64,000 bases of DNA, taken from contig CAVSID010000003.1 of NCBI GenBank assembly GCA_963727915.1, positions 186,001-250,000 on the forward strand, in the 5' to 3' direction. The translations under genes and the position numbers were made by a program. The DNA is from CAWAND01 sp963727915 (lineage in GTDB: Bacteria; Chloroflexota; Anaerolineae; Anaerolineales; E44-bin32). This document shows, one piece after another, positions 44,965 to 54,931 of this stretch (its first letter is position 1; the number at the start of each line of letters is the position of its first letter). The notes under the pieces are model-generated. The model saw only the letters and a list, made by a program, of their open reading frames with translations. It did no database searches and had not been told where the DNA came from.

Positions 44965-47900
44965 CTACTTGGGAAACCTGGTCAGGACCGTCACCGGAGT
45001 GGGCACCTGCACCTTATCGCCGACCTCCACGGTTTGACCGTCTCGGGACACCACGCCGCCCTGGAAGATGGCCAGCGGTGTGCCCGGTGCGGCGACCGTA
45101 AGGTCCACGTAGGCTTGGCCCAGCAGATAGCCCTCCGAATCCACGGCGCAAGACGTGACCTTGCCGACGATCTTCCCCCGCCGATCGACGACCGGATCGC
45201 CCGAGTGCGCCATGCGCACGCCCTTGTCGTCGAAGCGGAAGCGAACCACCTCCGCCTTCCGGGCCGCCTCCTGGGCCAGGAAGGCCCTCCGCCCGATGAA
45301 CCAGGGCTTGTAGGTCTTGACGTAAGCGCCGAAACCCGGCATCTCCCACGCCCAGACCCAAATCGCCGGCCATCTCATGGCCGTAGAGCGGCAGGCCGGC
45401 CTCCGTGCGGAGCGAGTCGCGCGCACCCAGCCCGGCCGGCTTCAGTCCCATCGGCTCGCCGGCCTTCAACAGCGCGTCCCACAGCGCCGGGCTCTGGTCG
45501 GGGTGCACGAACAGCTCGAAGGCGACGCGCTCGCCCGGTGTAGCCGGTGCGGCTGACGACCAGGTCGAAGTCTCCGAAGCGGCCTTCCATCAAGCCCGCC
45601 CATTTCAGCCCCTTCAGTTTCGCGGCCGAAGCCTCGTCCGTTCCGAGGGCGAGCAGGATGTCGCGGCTGTTGGGCCCCTGCAGGGCAATGTCCACCCGCA
45701 TATCCGCTCCGGCTTCAGGGTCACGCAGGTTGCGCAGTCGGCACCCGCGGCCGAAGGCCAGGGACCATGGCCGCTGCTCATCGATGCGCACCTCGCCGGA
45801 CTTGACCGCCTGGAGCCAGGCCCAATCCTTATCGTCATTGGCCGCATTGACCACTATCAGGTAGGTCTGGGGGCCGCGACGGTAGATCATCAGGTCGTCG
45901 ATCACCTGGCCATCGGGTCTGAGGAACTGCGTGTAGTGCGACTGGCCAACTTCCAGCTTGGCGACGTCGTTGCCGACCACGCTATCCAGGAAGGCCGCCG
46001 CCCCGTCGCCCTCCGCCTGGTAGACGCCCATGTGGCTGACGTCGAACAGGCCCGCCGCATGCCGCACGGCTAGATGTTCTTCGATCACCGAGGTGTACCA
46101 AACCGGCATGTCCCAGCCGGCGAAAGGCACCATCTTGGCGCCAAGGGCGCGGTGGGCCGCGTGCAAAGCCGTCTCGCGCAGCTCGGCCGGCTCGGTCTCA
46201 TCCCAGGTGAAGTCCGGGAGCGGATCGCCTTCATCTTTGGGAGCTGACCCCGACGTACCACGGCTTGTCCTGGCCGTCCGCTTCCAGGGCCGGCACCTTG
46301 GCGCCTTTGGCGCCCTCGGCCCGGCGCACGATCACCGGCCCCGGCAGTTTGCGGTCCGCATCTGCCGGGTCGATCAGGACATAGCCGTCGGAGAGATCGC
46401 GCAGCCAGGTCAAGACGCGTGAGGCGGCGCCGGCGGATACCGTCAAAGTCCAGCCCTCGCCATCCTTCGGCTGCGTCAATCCAGCTTCAACGGTCTCACC
46501 GCCGGCCGTGAGCTGGATGCCGGTTGTGTCGCCCGGCGCCATCGACTCAGGGCGGGCGGTCGTGGCCCAGCCTACGAACGCCTCGGCGTCTTCGCCTTCG
46601 ATGGTGATGGCCACGGTATCCCCCTCCGGCGCCGGGTCGTCGAGAAAGTAGAACTGAGGGTAGCCATGCTTGTCTGGCGAAGTGTCAATACCCGCCGCTT
46701 CCGCCATGTCTCGCACGGCCATGCGGGTCTGGTTGAGATCCTCAAAATCGACCTTGGCACGCTGCAGGGCGCTCTTTCGCCCTGCCGTGCCATAAGGGAC
46801 GCAGGCCTTGAGCAGTCTGGCGATCAGCACCCCCAGCTCCCGGCAGTCGTCTTCCTTGAACCCGCGCTGCGTGATCCAGGGCGTGCCCAGCCGGATGCCG
46901 GACGGATTGAAGGCCGATCGGTCGCCTGGGGATCGTCTGCCGATTGACCACAATGCCGGCCACATCCAGGATGCGGGCCGCCATATCGCCGGAGAGCGTG
47001 GTGCCGTCCTCGCCGACTACCGATTTGCAGTCGACATTGGTCAGATGGGTGTCGGTGCCGCCGAACGGGATGCGCAGCCCTTCGGACTCGATGGCCTCGG
47101 TCAAGGCCACGCAGTTGGCCACAATCTGATGCTGGAGCTGCCTGAATTGGTCGGTGGCCGCCAGCTTGAAGGTCAGGGCCTGGGCGGCGATGGTGTTGAT
47201 GTGGGGTCCACCTTGCTCGCCGGGGAACACCGCTCGGTCGAGGTCGCGCGACAGCTTGGGCGAGGCGGTCATGATCACCGCCCCCCTCGGTCCGCACATC
47301 GACTTGTGGGTGGTGAAGGTGATCACGTCGGCGTAGCCCACCGGCGACGGATACGCTCCGGCCGCCACCAGGCCCGCCACATGGGCGATGTCGGCCAGCA
47401 GGTAGGCGCCGACCTCGTCGGCGATGGCACGGAACTTGGCCCAATCCACTGCCCACGAGTAGGACGAGAAGCCGGCGATGATCATCTTCGGCATGTGCTC
47501 CCGGGCCAAGGCCGCGATCTGGTCGTAGTCAAGGCGTTCGGTATCCGGGATCAACGGCGTAATGAACGGCGTGGTAGTACTGGCCGGAGCGGTTGACCGG
47601 CGACCCGTGGCTCAGGTGCCCGCCGTGCAGCAGGTTCATTCCCAGCACCGTCTCGCCCGGCTCCATCAACGCATGGTAGACAGCGTTGTTGGCCGGGGCG
47701 CCGGACAACGCCTGGACGTTGACATACAGATCGTCGGCTGTCAGGCCATTGGCGGCGAAAGCCTCGGCGCAGCGGCGGCGGGCCAGCGGTTCGACGATAT
47801 CGACATATTCCACACCCTTGTAGTAGCGGGGGTCGGAGTAGCGCCGATAGTGGGCCAGGCGAGCCGGCACATCGAGCAGCTCGGCTTCCGTCATCCAGCG

Positions 47901-48098
47901 TGTCTCTTCGTCGGGATAGCCCTCGGCATAGACGTTGTTGAAGGGCGTGCTCAGGAGCTCGAGAACCGCTTGTGGGGCAGTGCTCTCGGAGGGGATCAGG
48001 ATCAGCTTGCGGAACTGCCTTTCGGTTTCGAAATCGACCACATCTGAAAGATCCGGGTCGAGATCGGCCAGGCCCCCGCGGAAAAGAAGATCGGGCAT
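44965..48098 (-). CDS. Serine hydroxymethyltransferase / aminomethyltransferase (GlyA-GcvT) fusion (frameshifted)
   Basis: ATG 48098 (MPDLLFRGGLADLDPDLSDV) with GGAG upstream begins SHMT: ILIPSESTAPQAVLELL, GYPDEETRWM, and the PLP-lysine site VITFTTHKSMCGPRGA. SHMT ends near ALQRAKVDFEDLNQTRMAVR. A middle segment of about 150 residues (DTVAITIEGEDAEAFVGWAT, LTWLRDLSDGYVLIDPADAD) looks like a degenerate folate-binding subdomain. GcvT follows: MVPFAGWDMPVWYTSVIEEH, GLFDVSHMGVYQAEG, SRTGYTGE-type, ending VPTPVTVLTRFPK. Shifts near 47565, 46930, 46245, 45545 and 45345 link one protein of about 1040 residues. It would couple glycine cleavage to serine formation through methylene-tetrahydrofolate. 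Confidence 0.8.
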
Positions 48099-48169
48099 TG
48101 GGGTCTCCATTGGGTGATGACGAGTTGCTGGGGAAACCGCGCCTCGAGCTGGGGTGGATCTACGAGAGG

Positions 48170-48198
48170 ATTGTATTCCGCCGCCAGAGGGTGGTCAA
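48170..48198 (-). promoter_or_regulatory. Sigma-70-type promoter of the GlyA-GcvT gene
   Basis: On the minus strand TTGACC (48193-48198) and TACAAT (48170-48175) are 17 bp apart. The expected leader is about 65 nt. Confidence 0.75.
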
Positions 48199-48584
48199 GG
48201 AAGGCCCTGCGCGCAGCGGGGGCCCAGCGCAGTCCTGCCCTGCCGGGGACGAGACGACAGCACGCTTAGTGGTCTGCGCACAGAGCTGGCCGCTCAATGC
48301 TAGTTGCTGCTCTTGTTCTGCCCCCCTGCAGGCCCCCCTTGTCAAAGGGGGGCCCCTGGGGAACATAGATTTTCCCAGACCCCTCACAATCGTGTGTGTT
48401 GTTTTGTCGGGACCCCCTGCGCCCGACCGCATGCTACGCTTCCCGCCATGTCATTTCAAAGGCGGCCAAGCCGGCCGAGGATTCTCCTTGACCGATTACC
48501 ATCGGAGCTGCATGGAAGAGACACATGCATTCGCTCTCGAAGTTCTGGAACTCAGCCCTCAGTGCTCTGCGCTAGCTGCGCTTC
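48199..48584. other. Intergenic region with a G/C hairpin
   Basis: GGCCCCCCTT / AAGGGGGGCC (48331-48354, loop GTCA) is a 10-bp perfect stem without a clear T-run. Short open frames here have no conserved features. Confidence 0.5.
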
Positions 48585-50179
48585 TCACGGCACCGGCATC
48601 GGGCCGCCCTGGTAGACCCACAGATTGAACAGGTCCTGCAGCTGACACCCGCAGGCGGACTCAGCCGAGGTTTGAAAATCCTTCGAACTGGCGAACCCAT
48701 ACTCGTACTTCTGAAAGTAGGCTTTGAGAAAGGCGAAGAAGGCCTCATCGCCCAGCCGCTGGCGCAAGGCATCGAAAAACAGGGCGCCCTTCCAATACAC
48801 GATCAGACCATAGGCGTCCTGGGTGGGATAGTCGCCAACGCCTCTGCCGATCGGCAGCTCAGAGATCGATGTCCCGGCGACAACCGACCGATAGTGGCTC
48901 AGCTCACCCGTCGCTCGCCCCGTGCCCTGGTCGTGCTCCAGGTAGAGCACGGAAGCGTAGGTCGCCGCCGCCTCGTCCAGCCAGGGCTGCTCCAGTTGGT
49001 CGTCACCGATCAGACCATAGAACCATTGGTGGGCGACCTCATGGATCACCGGAATCTCGAGGTTGGAGGTGCCCACCGTGCCAATGGTCACCATGCCGGG
49101 GTATTCGATCCCGCCGAAGGCGCCTGGCACGTCCACCACATCCAGTTCCGTGTAAGGATAGGGACCGACGTCCTGGGTCATCAGATCAAGCTGCCCCGCA
49201 GCCAGCCGGAGCATGCGCTTCAAATCGCTCTTGTGCTCATCCAAAACCCATCCGTGGATGGTTACCCCGTCCACCTGGACAGAATCGTGAACGAAAGGCC
49301 CGTAGGCGAAGGCGAAGTCGCGCACCGGGCCGGTGACAAAGGAAACCGTAGTGGTCCCGTCGGGGTTGTCCCGCCGGTCGACCTCCACCCCCGACGCCGC
49401 CAGGCCGAGATCGGTCGGGCCGGTCAGCTGCACGGCGTAGACGGCGATATCAGAGTTGGTGGTGTCCCCTCCGGGCGGCGCTAGCTTCGCCTCCCACTGC
49501 CCGTCGATCGAAGCGCGGAACCAGCGGATAGAATGTCGGAGCGAACAGCACCCCCTGGCTGATCCCGAAGCGCGCCGGCTGGGGGCCGCCGATGTCACCC
49601 CTGGCCTGCGACCTCGAAAGGTAGGCTCAGATCGACCTTGTCCCCCCGATTCAACGCCGTTGGAAGGTTGAACCTGAGCGCCAGACCGCCCAAGGCAACC
49701 GTCGGTGTCACCGGATGCCCATCGATCAACGCCGGCCCTGCCTGCATGCGGGAAAGATATTGGTCGGCGTCGTTCGGCCAGAGCATCAGCACCAAATCCT
49801 GGATCGGCGCCGTTGATCGATGCGTATATTGGATTCGCTCCACTCCGCTGATTCGCGCCTGCTCCTGGGCGGCATCCATGCTGATTCGCGCCTGGATGTC
49901 GTAGCGAGTCCAACCCGGGTCCGTGCTGAGAACATCCTGGAATCCGCTGCGCATCGCCGCCGTCTGCGCCGCCGCCGAACCGGCGGTCGCGCCGGGCGTG
50001 GCGGCCAGTGTGGGCAAGGACGTCGGGCTGGGGGTCGGTGTGAACTGGGGGGGAAGACCCCGGGGCGTGCTCGTCGCCTCCGTCCTGGCCTGAGGCGAAG
50101 CCGGGCTTGCCGGCGGGACGCCAGGACCGCACCCGACCACCAGCAACAAGACCACGATCAGTGGCAGGCTACGACGCAT
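48585..50179 (-). CDS. Lipoprotein M1-family metallopeptidase (frameshifted)
   Basis: ATG 50179 (MRRSLPLIVVLLLVVGCGPG) with GGAGG upstream is a lipoprotein signal. A Pro/Thr/Ala linker leads to the M1 N-terminal saddle domain (RYDIQARISMDAAQEQARIS). One or two shifts (near 49600 and 49500) lead to the catalytic domain with GAFGGIEYPGMV (exopeptidase-motif position), the zinc site HEVAHQWF and downstream Glu in LDEAAATY. The M1 helical C-terminal domain follows (ALRQRLGDEAFFAFLKAYFQ). It probably trims peptides outside the cell. The length is about 530 residues. Confidence 0.88.
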
Positions 50180-50223
50180 GTTGACCTCCACGTAAGGGAA
50201 AAGGCGTCCAACCGGACGCCCTG

Positions 50224-50297
50224 TGGGCGGAACAGGACTCGAACCTGCGACCCCTTCTGTGTAAGAGAAGTGCTCTAACCAACTGAGCTATCCGCCC
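50224..50297 (-). tRNA. tRNA-Val (anticodon TAC)
   Basis: A 74-nt cloverleaf on the minus strand: acceptor GGGCGGA pairs with TCCGCCC, D arm TAGCTCAGTTGGTTAGAGC, anticodon stem CTTCT/AGAAG with loop CTTACAC (anticodon TAC), T arm with GGTTCGAGTCC, discriminator A. CCA is not encoded. Confidence 0.95.
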
Positions 50298-50303
50298 GTT
50301 CGG

Positions 50304-50332
50304 ATTATAGCGACCCCGCCTGTCGGGGTCAA
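50304..50332 (-). promoter_or_regulatory. Sigma-70-type promoter of tRNA-Val
   Basis: On the minus strand TTGACC (50327-50332), 17-bp spacer, TATAAT (50304-50309), about 7 bp before the mature tRNA end. Confidence 0.85.
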
Positions 50333-50420
50333 CGTGGCGCCGATCTTTGCCTCGCCCGTCCGGAAATGCTATAGTTGCCAGCCAGCCGTCCACCCCATCG
50401 ATGCACGTTGGAGCCGCAGC

Positions 50421-51270
50421 ATGTCGTCCTTCGAGGCTCGAATCCGAGAGGCCAAGCCCGACTTGACCCCCAGTTTCCAGGTCCTGGCGGACTATTTGCT
50501 CGACTCCTTCGACCAGGCAGCCTTCCTCTCGGGCACCGAATTGGCGCATCGGCTCGACCTGGATCCGGCGACGGTTGTGCGCTTCGCCCAACGTCTTGGT
50601 TATCCTGGTTACCGCGAACTGCAGCGCGAGGTTCAAGCGCGCGTCCAACTGCTCCTTGCGCCGCCTGACCGCGCACAGGCCAACTCACCGGAGGAAGCGG
50701 CTATGGGCGCGCTCGACCAGGCCGGCGCGCTCATCGATCAGGTCCGCCGCGATTTCCCGCTCGAGGCTGCCAATCGCTTCATCAAGCTGCTGGACGCCGC
50801 CGCCCGCGTCGTCATCCTGGCGGAGGGGCTGACTCTCCCCGCGGCCCGCACCTTGGGCGCCTGGCTCGAACTTGGGGGCCATACCGTCCACTACAGCGCC
50901 GGCTCGGCCGCCGACGTGGCGCGTGCCCTGGCAGGCATCCACCGGGGCGACCTGGTGGTCGCCGTCGAGAGCGACGGGGAGACACCGATCCTGGGCCGCG
51001 CCCTCGAGGAGGCCCATAAGCACGGCGCCGCCACGGTGGCGCTTGTGGCGGCCCCGTCCAACGAGGTCACTTCACACGCCGATCTGGTCCTGGCCACCCG
51101 CGCCAACCACGATCCGGTCATGGCCCAGCTGATGCTCGACGCGCTGAGCTTCGCGTTGATGCGCATGCTGATGAAGGCCCGCCCGGGCCGCTTCAAGGCC
51201 GATGGCCGGCAGCTGCGCGAGCTAACCAGGACTCTGGCCGGCGATGATGGCTCCGACTCGCGTGCGCTGA
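50421..51270 (+). CDS. RpiR/MurR-family transcriptional regulator (SIS domain)
   Basis: The N-terminal HTH_6 domain (LTPSFQVLADYLLDSFDQAA, GTELAHRLDLDPATVVRFAQ, LGYPGYRELQREV) is followed by a SIS sugar-phosphate-binding domain (ARVVILAEGLTLPAARTLGA, GDLVVAVESDGETPILGRAL). The frame stays open far past the family length; a shift near 51255 gives a stop at 51268-51270 and a 283-residue protein, the usual size. RpiR proteins control sugar-phosphate catabolism. A promoter-like TATAGT occurs about 50 bp upstream of the start. Confidence 0.85.
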
Positions 51271-51321
51271 ATTGGCGACGGCGCGCTCCCCACGCCGGGC
51301 CTGATCGCCATCCCCTCATCC

Positions 51322-51996
51322 ATGTGGATCGCCCTGGCTGTCGTAGTGGTCGTCATCGTGCTCCTCGTCTGGGAGCTCTACTTCTGCGAAGGCGCCCACC
51401 TCGGCCGGCGATCCGTGATCTGGACCTACGACCTCGCCGCCCACCGCTACGATGGCATCAAGCGCTTCGATCCAGATTGGGAACGCCGCACATTGGGCGA
51501 GCCGGTGGTGACGGTCTTCGGCGACCTGCGCGGCGTTCGGCTGCTCGATGTGGGCGCGGGCACGGGCCGCCTGGCGCGGGCTGTCGATGCCGCCGGAGGG
51601 GTGAGCGGCGACCTGTGGGCCCTGGAACCCTCCCGCAATATGCTCGAGCTCGGCCGGTCATTCAGCTTGACCCATCCCGCACGTTGGATCCAAGGCTGGT
51701 CACAGCCCCTGCCATTCGCCGATGAGTCCTTCGATCTCGTGGCCTCGCTGGAGATGCTGGAGTTCACGCCTCGCCCGGCCCGCACGCTCAGGGAAATGAC
51801 CCGCGTGCTGCGCGGAGACGGCTGGTTGCTGGTGTCAAACCGGATCGGCTGGCAGGCCCGTCTGATCCTGGGCCACTACTTCAGCCAGCGGTCCCTGACC
51901 CGACTCCTCGAAGACGCCGGCTTGGTTGACATTCAATTCTTCCCCTGGCAAATGGATTACGATTTGGTCTGGGGTTATAAACCCGCTCTCGAATGA
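51322..51996 (+). CDS. Membrane-anchored class I SAM-dependent methyltransferase
   Basis: The protein starts with a TM helix (MWIALAVVVVVIVLLVWELY) and then a Methyltransf_11-type fold: motif I VRLLDVGAGTGRLA, LWALEPSRNML, FADESFDLVASLEMLEF and the late RLLEDAGLVDIQ. It binds S-adenosylmethionine; the acceptor is unknown. The start may lie further upstream in the same frame, since the frame is open to 51271. It follows the RpiR gene closely and precedes the FAH-type gene by 26 bp, so it may be cotranscribed with both. Confidence 0.82.
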   Translation: MWIALAVVVVVIVLLVWELYFCEGAHLGRRSVIWTYDLAAHRYDGIKRFDPDWERRTLGEPVVTVFGDLRGVRLLDVGAGTGRLARAVDAAGGVSGDLWALEPSRNMLELGRSFSLTHPARWIQGWSQPLPFADESFDLVASLEMLEFTPRPARTLREMTRVLRGDGWLLVSNRIGWQARLILGHYFSQRSLTRLLEDAGLVDIQFFPWQMDYDLVWGYKPALE

Positions 51997-52022
51997 TCGG
52001 GACTGGAGGCTGATCGAACACC

Positions 52023-52811
52023 ATGCGCCTAATTCGCTTTCGGAAGGGCGCTGACTTGCCCGTGCTCTGGGGTTGGATTTCGGAGGGCAAGGTCGGCCTG
52101 GTAGACGGGTCGCCCTACGGTGAGTTCAGCCGCAGAGAGGTCAGGCTGCCCATCGACTCGGTGGACCTCCTCCCGCCAGTTGCGCCCGGAAAAGTCATCT
52201 GCGTTGGCCGCAACTATGCTGCCCACGCCGCCGAACACGAGGCGGACCTCCCCGAGCTGCCGCTTCTCTTTCTCAAGCCCTCGACGGCTGTGATCGGCGA
52301 CGGCGATGACATCTATCTCCCGCCGCAGGCCCAGCAGGTCGAGCATGAAGCCGAGCTGGCGGTCATTGTCGGCCAGCGCTGCCGATGGGTCGAGCCGCGG
52401 GCCGCTATAGACGTCCTGCTCGGCTTCACCATCGCCAACGACGTCACCGCTCGAGATCTCCAACGCCGGGACGGCCAGTGGACGCGAGGCAAGGGTTTCG
52501 ATACCTTCTGCCCGATCGGCCCCTGGATCGAGACCGAGTTCGATCCCGCCGATGCCCTCATCACGTGCACGGTCAACGGCCAGCTGCGGCAAATGGCGTC
52601 CACCCGCGACATGATCTTCCCGGTACGCCAGATCGTGGCTTTCGTCTCGTCGGTGATGACTCTCGAGCCCGGCGACGTCATCCTGACGGGAACACCTTCG
52701 GGGGTCGGGCCGCTGGCTGATGGGGACGAAGTGGCGATCGAGATCGAGGGAATCGGCATACTTACCAACCGAGTCCGGAATGATCCCGGCGCCCCGGCCA
52801 ATGACCGCTAA
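52023..52811 (+). CDS. Fumarylacetoacetate hydrolase family protein
   Basis: A 262-residue FAH-family enzyme. An N-terminal small domain (MRLIRFRKGADLPVLWGWIS) precedes the catalytic domain with VICVGRNYAAHAAEHEADLP, LFLKPSTAVIGDGDDIYLP, HEAELAVIVG, FTIANDVTARDLQRRDGQWT, KGFDTFCPIGPWI and GDVILTGTPSGVGPL. The Asp/Glu ligands for the divalent metal (HEAEL, NDVTARD) are present. Members include 2-hydroxyhepta-2,4-diene-dioate isomerases and acylpyruvases. It lies in a possible operon with the next gene (18 bp gap). Confidence 0.9.
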   Translation: MRLIRFRKGADLPVLWGWISEGKVGLVDGSPYGEFSRREVRLPIDSVDLLPPVAPGKVICVGRNYAAHAAEHEADLPELPLLFLKPSTAVIGDGDDIYLPPQAQQVEHEAELAVIVGQRCRWVEPRAAIDVLLGFTIANDVTARDLQRRDGQWTRGKGFDTFCPIGPWIETEFDPADALITCTVNGQLRQMASTRDMIFPVRQIVAFVSSVMTLEPGDVILTGTPSGVGPLADGDEVAIEIEGIGILTNRVRNDPGAPANDR

Positions 52812-52829
52812 CCACAGAGGAGACACAGG

Positions 52830-53384
52830 ATGGGTTTGAAACCAGACCACTGGATCACCAAAATGGCGCGCGAGCAGCGCATGATCGAGCCCTTCGTCGA
52901 GAGCCAGGTTCGGGAGGGGGTGATCTCCTATGGGGTGTCCTCCTATGGCTACGACATCCGCGTGGCGGATGAGTTCAAGATCTTCACCAACCTCTTCTCG
53001 GCCGTCGTCGACCCCAAAGCCTTTGATCCGGCGTCGATGGTCGACACCAAGGGCGACGTCTGTACCATCCCCCCCAACTCGTTTGCACTCGCCCGCACAG
53101 TGGAATACTTCCGAATCCCGCGGACGGTCTTGACCATCTGCTTGGGAAAGTCGACCTACGCGCGCTGCGGCATCATTGTCAACGTGACCCCTTTCGAACC
53201 CGAGTGGGAGGGGTACGTGACCCTTGAGATTTCCAACACCACACCCCTGCCGGCGCGCATATACGCCAACGAAGGCATCGCCCAGGTCCTGTTCTTCGAG
53301 GCGGACGAGCCGTGCACCATCTCTTACGCCGACAAGAAGGGCAAGTATCAGAAGCAGAACACGATCGAGCTTCCGCGCCTCTAG
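52830..53384 (+). CDS. dcd: dCTP deaminase
   Basis: A 184-residue trimeric-dUTPase-fold enzyme that converts dCTP to dUTP (or dUMP in the bifunctional form). Motifs: VISYGVSSYGYDIRVADEFK, LGKSTYARCGIIVNVTPFEP (KSTYAR with catalytic Glu in PFEPEWEGYVTLEI), and QNTIELPRL near the end. GAGGAGAC precedes the ATG. The length and start match the family. Confidence 0.93.
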   Translation: MGLKPDHWITKMAREQRMIEPFVESQVREGVISYGVSSYGYDIRVADEFKIFTNLFSAVVDPKAFDPASMVDTKGDVCTIPPNSFALARTVEYFRIPRTVLTICLGKSTYARCGIIVNVTPFEPEWEGYVTLEISNTTPLPARIYANEGIAQVLFFEADEPCTISYADKKGKYQKQNTIELPRL

Positions 53385-53463
53385 CCCGATCGACCGGCGC
53401 GTCGTGCCCCGCCAGTTGGGCGTGTGCTAGAATCCTGAGATCGAAGTTTGGGGGACAAGCGAG

Positions 53464-53844
53464 GTGGACGTGGACCGCTTCTTTCTGGGATTGGGCGCCG
53501 TGGGCGCCTTTTTGGCAGTCGCCACCGGCGCATTCGGAGCCCACGCCCTGAGCGCCCATTTTGAGGCCCACCCCGATCTTGAGAGCGTCTACCATACTGC
53601 AGTTCAATACCTGTTCGTTCACGCTCTGGGGTTGATGGTGATCGCCTGGGCGAGCACCCGCTTCACGGGGCAGGGTGTGGCCTGGGCCGGGTACCTGTTT
53701 CTGGCCGGCATCTTGCTTTTCTGTGGCAGTCTGTTTGTCCTCAGCCTGAGCGGCATCCGCTGGTGGGGCGCCGTGACACCTTTCGGCGGGCTGGCGTTCC
53801 TGGCGGGATGGGCGCTGCTGGCCCTGACCGCATGGCGCGGATGA
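53464..53844 (+). CDS. DUF423 membrane protein
   Basis: A 126-residue protein with four TM helices and the DUF423/YgdD pattern: FLAVATGAFGAHAL, YHTAVQYLFVHALGLMVIAW, GILLFCGSLFVLSLSG, GAVTPFGGLAFLAGW. The start is the GTG at 53464 with GCGAGG upstream. A -10-like TAGAAT occurs at 53424-53429. Function is not established; in other bacteria this protein is a small inner membrane protein of unknown role. Confidence 0.88.
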   Translation: MDVDRFFLGLGAVGAFLAVATGAFGAHALSAHFEAHPDLESVYHTAVQYLFVHALGLMVIAWASTRFTGQGVAWAGYLFLAGILLFCGSLFVLSLSGIRWWGAVTPFGGLAFLAGWALLALTAWRG

Positions 53845-53941
53845 CCCCGCTCAACCCATCTCACCTGGCCCCCTCCCTTTCACCTTGCTCCGCCAGCCTG
53901 AACCTTCCTGCCGCCCAGCACGACTGTCTCGAGGCATGCGC

Positions 53942-54931
53942 ATGACTTTTCCAACCCCAGAAGACCTCGGCCAAAGCCTGCACGACCAGCAGTACATCGC
54001 CAGCGACGATATCACGACCGTGCTCTATCTCGCCCAAGGATTGGGCAAACCCGTCTTGGCCGAAGGACCGGCCGGCGTCGGCAAAACTGAACTGGCCAAG
54101 GCTTGGGCAGGCGCCACCGGGCGTGAGTTGATCCGGCTTCAGTGCTATGAGGGCCTAGACGAGACCAAGGCGCTCTACGAATGGGAGTACGCCAAGCAGA
54201 TGCTGTACTCTCAACTCCTGCGCGACAAGCTCAACACACTGCTGGCCGACACGCAGTCTCTCGCCGAAGCCGCCGACAGAATCGCCAGCGAGGAAGACGC
54301 CTTCTTCTCCATGCGCTTTCTGCTGGCCCGCCCACTGCTCAAGGCCATCCTGTCGGAGGAGCCAGCCCTGCTGCTGATCGATGAGATCGATCGTGCCGAC
54401 GCCGAATTCGAGGCGTTCCTGCTCGAAGTGCTGAGCGACTTCCAGGTCACCGTCCCCGAGATCGGCACGCTGACGGCCGTCCACCACCCGCTAGTGGTCC
54501 TTACCAGCAACAATACGCGCGAGCTGTCCGAAGCCCTCAAGCGCCGCTGTCTGTACCTGTTCATCGACTACCCCAGCCTGGAGACCGAGCTGGCCGTCGT
54601 GCGGCTGCGCGTGCCGGATCTTGACCAGGCGATGGCGCGCCAGGCCGTCGAGCTCGTGCACCGGCTGCGACAGTTGGACCTGAGGAAGAGCCCCGGGATC
54701 AGCGAGACCCTCGACTGGGCGCGGGCCTTGGTTCATCTGAACGCCAAGTCCATCGATCGTGAGACGCTCCAGCACACTTTGACCGTGCTGTTGAAATACG
54801 ACCGCGACGTCCAACTGGCCCGCCGAGCGCTGCAGCGCGATTCGGACCGCCGCCGGCAGATGGAGGCCGAGCGGCGCATGCGAGACATGCCTCCCGACGA
54901 CCCCGGTCAGCAAGGTGACTCGGATGGATGA
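53942..54931 (+). CDS. MoxR-type AAA ATPase
   Basis: A 329-residue AAA+ ATPase: Walker A LAEGPAGVGKTELAKA, Walker B LLLIDEIDRADAEF, sensor 1 VVLTSNNTRELSEALKRRCL (with arginine finger-type RRC), then a helical lid. This CoxD/MoxR-like subgroup usually works with a VWA protein encoded next door, as it does here. The pair acts as a chaperone that inserts metals or matures enzymes. The last codons overlap the VWA start by 8 bp, so translation is coupled. ATG 53942 is preferred; 53936 is an alternative. Confidence 0.9.
   Translation: MTFPTPEDLGQSLHDQQYIASDDITTVLYLAQGLGKPVLAEGPAGVGKTELAKAWAGATGRELIRLQCYEGLDETKALYEWEYAKQMLYSQLLRDKLNTLLADTQSLAEAADRIASEEDAFFSMRFLLARPLLKAILSEEPALLLIDEIDRADAEFEAFLLEVLSDFQVTVPEIGTLTAVHHPLVVLTSNNTRELSEALKRRCLYLFIDYPSLETELAVVRLRVPDLDQAMARQAVELVHRLRQLDLRKSPGISETLDWARALVHLNAKSIDRETLQHTLTVLLKYDRDVQLARRALQRDSDRRRQMEAERRMRDMPPDDPGQQGDSDG

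Noticed and set aside
48099..48584. Possible glycine riboswitch upstream of the SHMT-GcvT gene
   Set aside because: No tandem aptamer pattern was found, and the promoter at 48170-48198 leaves a leader of only about 65 nt.
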